Both the position numbers and the translations under genes were made by a program. 15,035 nucleotides of DNA from Actinomycetes bacterium (lineage in GTDB: Bacteria > Actinomycetota > Actinomycetes > S36-B12 > UBA5976): contig JAJXSV010000026.1 in the NCBI GenBank assembly GCA_021784375.1, positions 1 to 15,035 on the forward strand, read 5' to 3'. Of the stretch, positions 6,720 through 14,142 are shown piece by piece. Under the pieces are notes generated by a model, which had not been told where the DNA came from, made no database searches, and saw only the letters and a program-made list of their open reading frames with translations. Each line of letters starts with the position of its first letter. Position 1 is the stretch's first letter.

Positions 6720-8081
6720 TCACTTCTTGTACTTGGCTCCGACGGCCTTCGCGTAGCCCTCGCCCTTGTCCAGCGCGGCCTTGACCGACTGCTGTCCGGC
6801 AATGGCGGCGGAGACTTCCTGTGCCACCTTGGTGCCGAGGTCAGCGAACTCGGGGATCGCGATGAACTGGACGCCGACGACGCCGGCGGGGCGGTTCAGC
6901 GGCAGCGGGCGGGTCGGGTTGACCGGGTCGACACCCTTGATGGAGTCGAGCACGATCTTGTAGTACGCCTTGGTCGCGGCCTGGTACTGCGGGATCGCGT
7001 AGGTGGAGGCACGCTTGCCGTCCGGCACGCGGTTCCAGCCGAGCGTCTTGCCCACGAGTTGCTCGTAGTCCTTGCTGGTTGCCCAGCTCATGAACTTGTA
7101 CGCGGCGTCGGCCTTCTTGGAGGCGCCTTCAAGCGCGAATGCCCATGCCCACAGCCAGCCCGAGCTCTTGGTCTTGACGGTCGGGGCGAAGGCGTAACCG
7201 AACTTGCCCGCGAACTTCGAGAACGAGGGGGACTCGATCGACGAGGTGGCCGAGGTGGCGTCGTACCACATGGCCGCCTTGCCCTGTGCCATGGCGTTGT
7301 CGCACTCGGTGAAGCCGGACTGGGCCGCACCGGGCTCGCCGTACTTCCGCACCAGGTTGACGTAGAAGTTCACAGCGGCGGAGAACGGCTTGGAGTTGAC
7401 CTGCGCGTTCCACTTCTTGTCGAACCACGTGCCACCGTAGGTGTTCACGACCGTGGTGAGCGGCGCGAAGAGCTCGCCCCAGCCCGGAAGGCCACGCAGG
7501 CAGATGCCGGCGACGCCCTTCTTCTTGTCCGTGAGCTTGGCAGCCGCGGCGGCAACCTGCGCCCATGTCGGGTGCAGCGGGATCTTCACGTGGGCCTTGG
7601 CAGCCAGGTCCTTGCGGTACATGAGCATCGACGACTCACCGTAGAAGGGGAGACCGTAGAGCTTGCCGCCGGTCGAGAGGCCGGACTTCATGGCCGGGAG
7701 CACGTCCTTGATGTCGTACGCGGCATCGGCCTTGACCTGGGCGTCGAGCGGCTGCAGCCAGCCCTGCTTGCCCCAGATCGGGACCTCGTACATGCCGATC
7801 GTGACGACGTCGTACTGGCCGGCGCCGGTCGCCACGTCCTGCGTCACCTTGTCGCGCAGTTCGTTCTCGGGGAGGATCGTGATGTTCACCTTGATGCCGG
7901 TCTTGGCGGTGAAGTTGGCGTCCACGAGACCCTTGAGGTCGTTCATCTGCGGGTTGCCGACCATCAAGACGTTGATGGACTGGTCGGCCGCATGCGCCGG
8001 AACCGACATTCCGGCCGCGGCAATCGCTGCCACGGCACATGCCGCAGCGGCAGCGCGTGCCTGCTTGCTGAGATACTTCAC
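6720..8081 (-). CDS. smoE: Polyol ABC transporter substrate-binding protein, SmoE/MtlE-like
   Basis: Exported sugar-alcohol-binding protein of 453 residues, the normal size for this family. The start is GTG with AGGAGG 4 nt upstream (8091-8086). It gives a classic Sec signal peptide: basic MKYLSKQAR, an alanine-rich hydrophobic core, and a likely signal peptidase I site AHA|AD after residue 31. There is no lipobox, so the protein appears to be released rather than lipid-anchored. The segment TIGMYEVPIWGKQGWLQPL (94-112) is very close to what I know of sorbitol/mannitol-binding proteins (SmoE/MtlE), which is the main reason for the polyol assignment. The frame stays open upstream to about 8390, but that part lies inside the PfkB-type gene and does not look like a signal peptide. 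It probably works with the two permeases downstream. Confidence 0.92.
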   Translation of the reverse strand: MKYLSKQARAAAAACAVAAIAAAGMSVPAHAADQSINVLMVGNPQMNDLKGLVDANFTAKTGIKVNITILPENELRDKVTQDVATGAGQYDVVTIGMYEVPIWGKQGWLQPLDAQVKADAAYDIKDVLPAMKSGLSTGGKLYGLPFYGESSMLMYRKDLAAKAHVKIPLHPTWAQVAAAAAKLTDKKKGVAGICLRGLPGWGELFAPLTTVVNTYGGTWFDKKWNAQVNSKPFSAAVNFYVNLVRKYGEPGAAQSGFTECDNAMAQGKAAMWYDATSATSSIESPSFSKFAGKFGYAFAPTVKTKSSGWLWAWAFALEGASKKADAAYKFMSWATSKDYEQLVGKTLGWNRVPDGKRASTYAIPQYQAATKAYYKIVLDSIKGVDPVNPTRPLPLNRPAGVVGVQFIAIPEFADLGTKVAQEVSAAIAGQQSVKAALDKGEGYAKAVGAKYKK

Positions 8082-8085
8082 TTGT

Positions 8086-8091
8086 CCTCCT
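8086..8091 (-). promoter_or_regulatory. Ribosome binding site that sets the GTG start of the binding-protein gene
   Basis: A perfect AGGAGG lies 4 nt before the GTG at 8081. It decides this start over the ATG at 8102-8100, which would place the ribosome site inside the coding region and spoil the signal peptide. Confidence 0.8.
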
Positions 8092-8096
8092 GAAGG

Positions 8097-8120
8097 CCGC
8101 ATCCGGATTTCCGGGTGCGG
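8097..8120 (-). other. Hairpin in the leader of the binding-protein gene
   Basis: On the minus strand CCGCA pairs with TGCGG around an inner CCGG/CCGG stem with an AAAT loop and one mismatch, 24 nt in all. It lies between the PfkB-type stop and the AGGAGG of the binding-protein gene. It could be a processing or stability element at the 5' end of the highly expressed binding-protein message, or a weak terminator after the kinase gene. No T-run follows. Confidence 0.55.
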
Positions 8121-8137
8121 GGTTTTGGGTGGGTGGA

Positions 8138-9076
8138 TCAGGACCGCTCGGGTACCAACCATTCGGTCCGGATCTCGCGTCGGGGGACGGTGGGCCCGCC
8201 AGGGCTCACCGTCCTCGGGCTGAGGCACGAGGTCGCACCCCAGGACGCTGCTTGTGTCACGCATGCGACGAGGTCTTCCCCGTCTGCGGCGGCTGCTACG
8301 TATCCCGCAACAGTCGCATCTCCGGCGCCAACGGTGTTGACGACGTCGATTGCCGGCGGCGTGACCGCCAGCACGTCTGATCCTGCGCACGCGACGCCCG
8401 TGTTCCCGCCATCACTGACGAGCACGGCACCGCCGGTGCGCCGGGAGAGGTCGCGGGCGGCGTCCGCCAACGACTGCACGCTGGAGATCGCGGTGCCGAG
8501 CAGCGCTTCCAGCTCATCCTTGTTGGGCTTCATGAAGTCCGGTCGATGGGTGATCGCGGTGGCGAGCGCGGGACCGGAGGTGTCGATCGCGAGCTTGGCT
8601 CCGCAGCGGTCCGCGGCGGCCCGGAGCGCAGCGAAGAGCTCGTCCGCGTCGGACTCCAGCACCGAACCGGCCACCACGATCCACGACACGCGGTGCTGGT
8701 CGATCACCGCGGAGACCGCGTCGACGAGGGCCCGCCGAGCATCCGCGCCCAAGGCACCCACCGGCGCGTTCACCTTGGTCGAGGCGTTCGTGAGGAGCGT
8801 GGTGTTCACACGCATCTCGGGTCCCGCAGGAACGGTCCGCACATTGAGGCCCAGCTCCGCGGCCAGGGATTGCCACAGGACCCCCAGCGGGCTGGACGGA
8901 ACCGGGGCCAGCGCGATCGTCTCGACGCCGTTGGCATCGAGCACAGCGGACACGTTCACGCCCTTGCCCGAGGCCTCCACGCTGGTCGAGGTGGCACGGT
9001 TGACGGCGGCCACTTCCACGCGATCCACGACATAGGTGAGGTCCACCGCGGGGCTCGGCGAGACGGTGAGGATCAT
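8138..9076 (-). CDS. PfkB-family sugar-phosphate kinase (1-phosphofructokinase/tagatose-6-phosphate kinase type)
   Basis: Ribokinase-fold kinase of 312 residues that should phosphorylate a ketose monophosphate to the bisphosphate. Seen: the N-terminal PSPAVD segment (7-12; many relatives have NPA here, so one conserved Asn is Ser), the glycine motif GKGVNVS (37-43), KPNKDE (183-188), and the ATP/anion-hole signature NTVGAGD (247-253) with catalytic D253. GKGVN plus NTVGAGD points to the FruK/LacC/PfkB branch rather than fructokinase or ribokinase. The ATG overlaps the repressor's TGA (ATGA), so the two are co-translated. The class II aldolase across the divergent spacer would cleave its product. 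Whether the substrate is fructose-1-P, fructose-6-P or tagatose-6-P cannot be told from the sequence. Confidence 0.88.
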   Translation of the reverse strand: MILTVSPSPAVDLTYVVDRVEVAAVNRATSTSVEASGKGVNVSAVLDANGVETIALAPVPSSPLGVLWQSLAAELGLNVRTVPAGPEMRVNTTLLTNASTKVNAPVGALGADARRALVDAVSAVIDQHRVSWIVVAGSVLESDADELFAALRAAADRCGAKLAIDTSGPALATAITHRPDFMKPNKDELEALLGTAISSVQSLADAARDLSRRTGGAVLVSDGGNTGVACAGSDVLAVTPPAIDVVNTVGAGDATVAGYVAAAADGEDLVACVTQAASWGATSCLSPRTVSPGGPTVPRREIRTEWLVPERS

Positions 9077-9834
9077 GGGAGCACCACCTCGACGCCCAGG
9101 GCCTCCGCGCCGCGCAGGAAGGCGGGATCGGCGTCGTGATCAGTGAACAGGCAGTCGAACTGACCGAGCGTGGCGAAGCGGATGAAGGAGTTCACGTTCA
9201 GCTTCGAGGAGTCCACGGTGAGCCAGATCTGACGAGCGGCACGGATGGCGGACGACTTCATGGCCGCGACCGCAGCATCCGGGCAGGTGCAGCCGCGCTC
9301 GATGGACACGCCGTTGGCGCCGATGATGGCCACATCCACCACCAGGTCGGCAAGCTGGTCGCGACCGGTCGGATCGGAGACGGCGAGTGTGTTCGTGCGC
9401 ACCCGGCCCCCGATGAAGAAGACGGACGTATTGGGCTTGGAGGCCAACGACATCGCGGTGGGCAGGGCGGCGGTCACCACGGTGACCGGCTCCGAGGGGT
9501 TCCACGTCTCGGCGATCACCTGGGCCGTTGAGCCCTCGTCGATGAAGACGGCGCCGACACCGGCGAGTCGAAGCACCACCGCGTCGGCGATGGCCTGCTT
9601 CTCCGCGAGGAAGTTGGCGCGGCGGTTCCAGAGCGGGATCTCGAACAGCGAGCCCTCGACCGGTATGGCTCCCCCGTGCACGCGCTTGACGAGGCCCTTG
9701 TCCTCCAGCTCGTCCAGGTCCCTGCGGACGGTCTCCTGGGTGACTGCCAACTCGGTGGCGATCTCCGCCACGTTGAGCCGACCTTCGCGCCTCGCCTTGG
9801 CGACGAGCAGCGCGCGCCGTTCCTCAGGAAACAC
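9073..9834 (-). CDS. DeoR-family transcriptional repressor
   Basis: Cytoplasmic regulator of 253 residues. It has an N-terminal winged helix (about residues 4-57, EERRALL to VHGGA, containing the DeoR-type TQETVRRDLDELE) and a C-terminal sugar-phosphate isomerase-like effector domain with DEGSTA and the late TVDSSKLN segment. Such proteins usually sense a phosphorylated sugar and repress their own operon. It heads block A and overlaps the PfkB-type gene by 4 nt. I chose the GTG start because GAGGGAG lies 4 nt upstream and the product begins directly at the helix domain. An alternative GTG at 9885, preceded by GGGGGTG, would add 17 residues of no recognisable kind. Its likely targets are its own promoter and the divergent aldolase promoter. 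Confidence 0.9.
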   Translation of the reverse strand: MFPEERRALLVAKARREGRLNVAEIATELAVTQETVRRDLDELEDKGLVKRVHGGAIPVEGSLFEIPLWNRRANFLAEKQAIADAVVLRLAGVGAVFIDEGSTAQVIAETWNPSEPVTVVTAALPTAMSLASKPNTSVFFIGGRVRTNTLAVSDPTGRDQLADLVVDVAIIGANGVSIERGCTCPDAAVAAMKSSAIRAARQIWLTVDSSKLNVNSFIRFATLGQFDCLFTDHDADPAFLRGAEALGVEVVLP

Positions 9835-10032
9835 TCTGCTCCCTCGAACTGCAGTGCCTGGATTGTTGGACGAATGAAGCATCACGCAGACACCCCCACA
9901 ATTTCAAAGAATCTTCAATAACAACTTGATAACTTATCGCAGAGACTGTCACGTCCATACACAGACAAACGCAGATTCTTCACGTACGCTGTAGATAACC
10001 GCTGGCACGCGGCCGGAGAGCAGGATCGGGTC
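9835..10032. promoter_or_regulatory. Divergent promoter region between repressor and aldolase genes
   Basis: A 198-nt spacer, markedly AT-rich at about 9895-9945 compared with everything around it, as expected of divergent promoters. It contains a palindrome at 9928-9938 and three ATAAC words. No -35/-10 pair is convincing on either strand. TAGATA at 9992-9997 is a weak -10 candidate for the aldolase, but I could not match it to a good -35. Confidence 0.65.
9928..9938. promoter_or_regulatory. Candidate DeoR operator palindrome
   Basis: GATAA-C-TTATC is a perfect palindrome with a central base. ATAAC words begin at 9918, 9929 and 9995, that is 11 and 66 bp apart, on the same face of the helix. 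Sugar regulators of this family often bind such short repeats near their own promoter. Assignment to the adjacent repressor is inferred from position. Confidence 0.45.
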
Positions 10033-10878
10033 ATGAGCCTTCGCACCACCGCCGACCTCGTGACGAGCGCTCGCGGTCGGGGGGCAGGCGTACCCGCATT
10101 CAACGTCATCACGCTGGAGCATGCGGAGGCCATCGCCACCGCGGCGGAACGCGTGGGGCTGCCCGTCATCCTCCAGGTCAGCGAGAACGCCGTGCGGTTC
10201 CACGGCGCGCTCGCACCGATCGCCGCGGCCTGCGCATCCGTCGCCGCGGCCTCAACGGCCGAGATCGCCCTGCACCTCGACCACGTCGAGGACTTCGCCC
10301 TGCTCGAGCAGGCAGCCGATTGCGGCTTCTCCTCGGCCATGTTCGACGCGGGCGCGCTGCTGTACGACGCCAACGTGGAGGCCACGCGACGGGCAGTGCG
10401 GTGGGCGCACGAGCACGGGCTGTGGCTGGAAGCGGAGCTCGGCTACGTCGGGGGCAAGGAGAACTCCCCCGTGAGCGCGCATGCCAAGGGCGTCCGCACC
10501 GACCCCGACGAGGCCACCCGCTACGTCGCGGACACCGGCGTTGATGCATTGGCGGTGGCCGTCGGCAGTTCGCATGCGATGGTGGAGCAGACCGCACAAC
10601 TCGACCTGGCGCTCATCGCCCGCTTGGCTGAGGCCCTCGATGTGCCGCTCGTGCTCCACGGATCCTCCGGTGTGCCACTCGATCAGCTCAGCGCAGCCGT
10701 GAGCGCCGGCATGCGCAAGGTCAATGTGGGAACCGCACTCAACATCGCCTACACGCAGGCCATCCGCGAGCACCTCGCCGGCAGCGACAAGGTCGATCCG
10801 CGCCCCTACCTGAAGGCGGCGCGCAGCGCCATCGTCGACGCCATCACGCCGACCATCATCGCCATCGCCCGCACCTAG
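10033..10878 (+). CDS. Class II (zinc) ketose-bisphosphate aldolase, GatY/KbaY/Fba-like
   Basis: Metal-dependent aldolase of 281 residues, expected to split fructose- or tagatose-1,6-bisphosphate into dihydroxyacetone phosphate and glyceraldehyde 3-phosphate. Seen: HLDHVED with catalytic D83 and zinc ligand H84; E135 in EAELGYVGG; zinc ligand H181 in GSSHAM; zinc ligand H209 in VLHGSSG; and N231 in KVNVGT, which contacts the substrate phosphate end. All metal and catalytic positions are present, at the length typical of the GatY/KbaY/short Fba group. The ATG is preceded by AGGA at 7 nt. It is the only complete plus-strand gene here and diverges from the DeoR repressor, so joint control with the PfkB-type kinase is likely. 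Its stop faces the short-chain dehydrogenase stop across 9 nt. Tagatose versus fructose preference is not decided. Confidence 0.9.
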   Translation: MSLRTTADLVTSARGRGAGVPAFNVITLEHAEAIATAAERVGLPVILQVSENAVRFHGALAPIAAACASVAAASTAEIALHLDHVEDFALLEQAADCGFSSAMFDAGALLYDANVEATRRAVRWAHEHGLWLEAELGYVGGKENSPVSAHAKGVRTDPDEATRYVADTGVDALAVAVGSSHAMVEQTAQLDLALIARLAEALDVPLVLHGSSGVPLDQLSAAVSAGMRKVNVGTALNIAYTQAIREHLAGSDKVDPRPYLKAARSAIVDAITPTIIAIART

Positions 10879-10887
10879 GCCCGCAGC

Positions 10888-11628
10888 TCAGGCACCTTCG
10901 CTCATGCTCCACAGTGTCCAGAGTGCCGTGCGCATGCGGCGCGGCTGCTGGAGCACGGTCACCGCAGCGAAGGCCACGTCCTCGGGCTGCATGAACGCGA
11001 GTTTCGCGGGATCACCCGCAACCCGCCCGTCGCCGTCGGCGAAGCCGGTGTTCACCGCCGCGGGGGCGATGGTGCTCACGCGAATGCCCCGCTCACGCAC
11101 CTCTCGATCGAGCGAGATGGCGAAGCCCACCTGGCCGTGCTTGCTGGCTGCGTAGACCGCCTCCGTCGCCAGACCGGTGCCGAGGCCCGCCGTGGAGGCG
11201 ATGATGACGACGTCCCCGCCTCCTGGGCGCGAGTCGAAGTGGGACACCGCAGCGCGAACCGCGAACACCGTTCCCATGAGGTTGGTGTCGACGATGGCCT
11301 GCAGCCGGTCATCGGGATAATCGAGCACCGAGCCGAAGACCCCGACGCCGGCATTGCACACGAGGGAGTCCAGACCGCCCCAGGCGTCGACAGCCGCCTG
11401 CACCGCAGCCCCCAGGGTGGCTGATGAGCGCACGTCGACTGTGCAGGCGATCCACTGCTCCCTCGGGAACGGCGAGGCCACGCTGGCGGCTCGCTCGACA
11501 TCCATGTCTGCGAGCACCACGCGCGCGCCGGCCTCGAGCAACAACGTGCTGATGGCCGCGCCGATGCCGGCGCCGGCGCCCGTCACCAGGACGGCGGTAT
11601 TGCGGATGTCACGACGTTCGGCTGGCAT
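10888..11628 (-). CDS. Short-chain dehydrogenase/reductase (SDR)
   Basis: Classical SDR of 246 residues, probably oxidising a polyol or sugar hydroxyl with NAD. Seen: the cofactor motif TGAGAGIG (16-23), D41 at the end of the second strand (NAD preference), NAG (92-94), and the catalytic S145, Y159 and K163 (YAASK). The start is an ATG with AGGGAG 6 nt upstream; the frame is open further back to 11733, but that part is inside the kinase gene. It overlaps the end of the xylulokinase-like gene by 20 nt, so it is the last cistron of block B. Many unrelated substrates are used by this family, so a polyol role rests on context only. Confidence 0.88.
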   Translation of the reverse strand: MPAERRDIRNTAVLVTGAGAGIGAAISTLLLEAGARVVLADMDVERAASVASPFPREQWIACTVDVRSSATLGAAVQAAVDAWGGLDSLVCNAGVGVFGSVLDYPDDRLQAIVDTNLMGTVFAVRAAVSHFDSRPGGGDVVIIASTAGLGTGLATEAVYAASKHGQVGFAISLDREVRERGIRVSTIAPAAVNTGFADGDGRVAGDPAKLAFMQPEDVAFAAVTVLQQPRRMRTALWTLWSMSEGA

Positions 11629-13123
11629 GTGTAGCTCCCTGACTGGAAATTCCGTGGCGCAGCATGGCGACGGCGGTCCGATAGCGCTCGCGTCGCGCGT
11701 CGAGCACGGGGTTCGGTGTGGGTGATGCGGCAAGCGCGGTGGAGGGTCTCGTCAGCGTCGTCAAGTCGTCCTGCTCGATGAGACCGGCGGCGATCGCACC
11801 GAGCAGGGCGGCGCCACGCGCGGATGCTCCGGGTACCTCGACGGCCCGCAACTCGACCTTCAGGACATCGGCGAGCAGCGCACGCCATGGCTCGGAGGTG
11901 GTGCCGCCTCCGGCGAGCCACAGCGAGCCATTGGCCACGGCAGACCTGGGCATGGCATCGAGTCCATCCGCGACGGCGAAGGCCACGCCCTCAAGCGCGG
12001 AGTAGAGCAGCGCCTCGCGATCATGACGCGCGTCCAGGCCGAGCCAGGCACCGCGCATCGCGGTGTCGAGGTACGGCGTGCGCTCGCCCATGAGATGCGG
12101 CAGGAACAAGGGGTCATCCTCCTGCGGGCGATGTGACGCGGCCGCGTACAGCGCCTGCCAGTCGGCGGCCAGCATGCGCGTCACCCAGGCGAGCGTGGTA
12201 CCGCCCGTGAGGCCCGCCGCCATCGCGTACCAGCCGTGCGGCGTGGCGTCGCGGTAGAGGTGCGTCACGATCGAGGTCGCCGGCTGCAGGTGACTGCTGC
12301 TCGGAGCTTCCACCGGCGCCACGATCTGCACACCGGTGCCGATCGTGAGTTGGGCCTGTCCGGGGTTGAGGAGGCCGGAGCCCAGTGCGGCTGCGGGAGT
12401 GTCGCCGGCACCGGCGGCCACGGGCAGGTCCGCGGGCATTCCCAGTTGCCCCGCGACCTCGACACGCAAACGACCCGCGGGGACCCCGGAATGGGCGAGG
12501 ATGGGCGGTAACAACCGCGTCGGGACGCCAAGCGCGGCAAGCACTTCCGCGCTCCAGTCCTGACTGATGACGTCATAGAGCAGGGTGGCGGAGGCATCGC
12601 TCGGCTCGGTCGCCCACGAACCGGTGAGGCGGCCCCGCACCCAGTCCTTCGGGCAGAGCGCGAAACGCGCACGATCGATGGAGCCGGGTTCGCGGAGGCA
12701 CAGCCACTCCAGGATCGGCCCGGCAGTGCCGGGACTGACGGGGTTGGCGAGGCGGGCCCGGGTCGCCGCAGGCAAGCGGTCGTAGGTTGCGAGGTCGGCG
12801 CGCGCGTCGGCCCAGAGCACGGCCGGCCGCACCACCTCGCCTCGACCGTCGACGAGCACCACACCGTGCATCTGGCCGGAGAGCCCGATTCCGCGCACCT
12901 GTCGCGGGTCGAGTCCCTCGAGCACGGCGTGCACGCCGGCGACGATGGCTGACCACCAGGCCTCCGGCTCGGTCTCGGCCCAGCCCGGGTGTGGGCGAAG
13001 CACGGGGTACTCATGGGTGCTCGCTCGCAGCACCTTGCCCACGCGGTCGGTCAACACCACCTTGACGGAACTGGTGCCGAGGTCGATGCCGAGGACGGTG
13101 TCGGACATGTCGTGGTCCGTCAC
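11609..13123 (-). CDS. xylB: Xylulokinase-like FGGY kinase
   Basis: ATP-dependent ketose kinase of 504 residues, most like D-xylulokinase, which makes xylulose 5-phosphate for the pentose phosphate pathway. Seen: DLGTSSVK (14-21), the xylulokinase-type GLSGQMHG (80-87), LWADAR (103-108), CPKDWVRGRLTG (157-168), GAGDTPAAALGSG with catalytic base D241, HLMGERTPYLD, and the C-terminal AGGGTTSEPWR motif. It is clearly of a different subgroup from the first FGGY kinase in the window. The GTG start overlaps the preceding dehydrogenase stop (GTGA); an ATG at 13108 is a possible alternative that would remove five residues. A xylitol or arabitol to xylulose route with the neighbouring dehydrogenases is plausible. 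Confidence 0.88.
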   Translation of the reverse strand: MTDHDMSDTVLGIDLGTSSVKVVLTDRVGKVLRASTHEYPVLRPHPGWAETEPEAWWSAIVAGVHAVLEGLDPRQVRGIGLSGQMHGVVLVDGRGEVVRPAVLWADARADLATYDRLPAATRARLANPVSPGTAGPILEWLCLREPGSIDRARFALCPKDWVRGRLTGSWATEPSDASATLLYDVISQDWSAEVLAALGVPTRLLPPILAHSGVPAGRLRVEVAGQLGMPADLPVAAGAGDTPAAALGSGLLNPGQAQLTIGTGVQIVAPVEAPSSSHLQPATSIVTHLYRDATPHGWYAMAAGLTGGTTLAWVTRMLAADWQALYAAASHRPQEDDPLFLPHLMGERTPYLDTAMRGAWLGLDARHDREALLYSALEGVAFAVADGLDAMPRSAVANGSLWLAGGGTTSEPWRALLADVLKVELRAVEVPGASARGAALLGAIAAGLIEQDDLTTLTRPSTALAASPTPNPVLDARRERYRTAVAMLRHGISSQGATHASRTS

Positions 13124-14142
13124 AGCGCCATGACCACCTTGTGCGCGCGGTCGTTGTTGGCCACCGCGTCGAGGGCCGTCGCGTACTCCTCGATCGGGTA
13201 GCGATGCGTGATGATGTCGGCCGTGCGCGCGCGTCCGGCCCGCAAGGCGGCGATGGCCGCGCCGAACGAAGTCATCTCGGCGTAGGAACCCTTGATCGTG
13301 ATCTCGCGTCGGAACAACTCGTAGGGATGGACCGCCATCACGTCGGCGGGCTTGGCGACGCCGTAGATGAGCACGGTGCCGCCATTGGCGGTGAGGGCGA
13401 CGCAGATGTTCGCAACCTCGTTGGCGCCCGTGGCCTCCACGACGATGTCGTACTGGGCTCCCCCGTTGGCCTGCAGCAGCTCCTGCAGATTCCCGTCGGG
13501 GTCACCACGCTCCAAAAGCACGGTGCGCGTGGCACCGAGCCGGCGCGCGGTGTCGAGTTGGTGGGCGAGCGGCGAAGCGACGGTGACGGCGGATGCGCCG
13601 GAAGCCGCGATGAGTTGCGCGAGGATCACACCGGTCGGCCCCGAACCGATGACGAGTGCGGTGGCGCCGGGACGGATGCCGAGCACCTCGATGCCGTGCA
13701 TGGCGCAGGCGCTGGGTTCGATGAAGCCCGCGGTATCGACATCGAGGCCCTCGGCCGAGAATACGAGGCTCTCAGGGACGCAGGTGAACTCCGAGAGGAA
13801 GCCGGGGAAGAAGGTGCCAGCGCCCTTCGCATCCGTGCAGAGCGTGAAGCGCGCGGCCTTGCATGCGGCGCAGACGCCGCAGGGCAGGTTGGGGTTGACG
13901 GTCACCAGTTCGCCGATGCCGAACCCGGTCACCTCGTCGCCCAACGCCGCCACCGATCCGACCATCTCGTGGCAGGGGATGACCGGGAAGGCCGCCGGGT
14001 AATGCCCTGAGTGCACGTGCAGGTCGGTCGCGCAGATGCCCACCTGCCGGACACGAATGAGCACCTCTCGCGCTGCAGGCACCGGTGTGGGCAGCTCCGT
14101 GAGCGCGAACTCCCGCGGGGCGCTGTAGACGACTGCCTTCAT
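13120..14142 (-). CDS. Zinc-dependent polyol dehydrogenase (MDR family), second copy, unusual cofactor site
   Basis: Medium-chain zinc dehydrogenase of 340 residues. Seen: catalytic ligands C37 (GICATD), H58 and E59, and E142 (FIEP); structural zinc cysteines C88, C91, C94 and C102; and the Rossmann motif GSGPTG (166-171). Two oddities stand out. The usual GHE signature reads CHE (C57). The second-strand acidic residue that selects NAD, present as D192 in the paralogue, is S190 here, which suggests NADP use or a relaxed cofactor choice. The ATG shares one base with the upstream TGA and has GGAG 5 nt before it, which is better than the two in-frame GTG codons just upstream. Sitting before a xylulokinase-like gene, it may make a pentulose, but hexitol substrates are not excluded. 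Confidence 0.9.
   Translation of the reverse strand: MKAVVYSAPREFALTELPTPVPAAREVLIRVRQVGICATDLHVHSGHYPAAFPVIPCHEMVGSVAALGDEVTGFGIGELVTVNPNLPCGVCAACKAARFTLCTDAKGAGTFFPGFLSEFTCVPESLVFSAEGLDVDTAGFIEPSACAMHGIEVLGIRPGATALVIGSGPTGVILAQLIAASGASAVTVASPLAHQLDTARRLGATRTVLLERGDPDGNLQELLQANGGAQYDIVVEATGANEVANICVALTANGGTVLIYGVAKPADVMAVHPYELFRREITIKGSYAEMTSFGAAIAALRAGRARTADIITHRYPIEEYATALDAVANNDRAHKVVMAL

Noticed and set aside
6459..6756. Possible small genes in the spacer between binding protein and permease
   Set aside because: The frames cross the perfect stem, have no good ribosome sites and show Arg/Ala-rich low-information translations.
7059..8093. Plus-strand open frame of 344 codons opposite the binding-protein gene
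   Set aside because: Mirror frame of a clear binding-protein gene; composition is not protein-like.
8082..8390. N-terminal extension of the binding protein by about 100 codons
   Set aside because: The AGGAGG and signal peptide place the start at 8081. The extension lies in the PfkB-type gene.
11629..11733. Upstream start for the short-chain dehydrogenase at 11733
   Set aside because: The added residues lie within the kinase gene and lack SDR character. The ATG at 11628 has a good ribosome site and gives the usual SDR length.
13141..14010. Plus-strand open frame of 289 codons opposite the second zinc dehydrogenase
   Set aside because: Mirror frame; the minus-strand zinc and Rossmann motifs are decisive.
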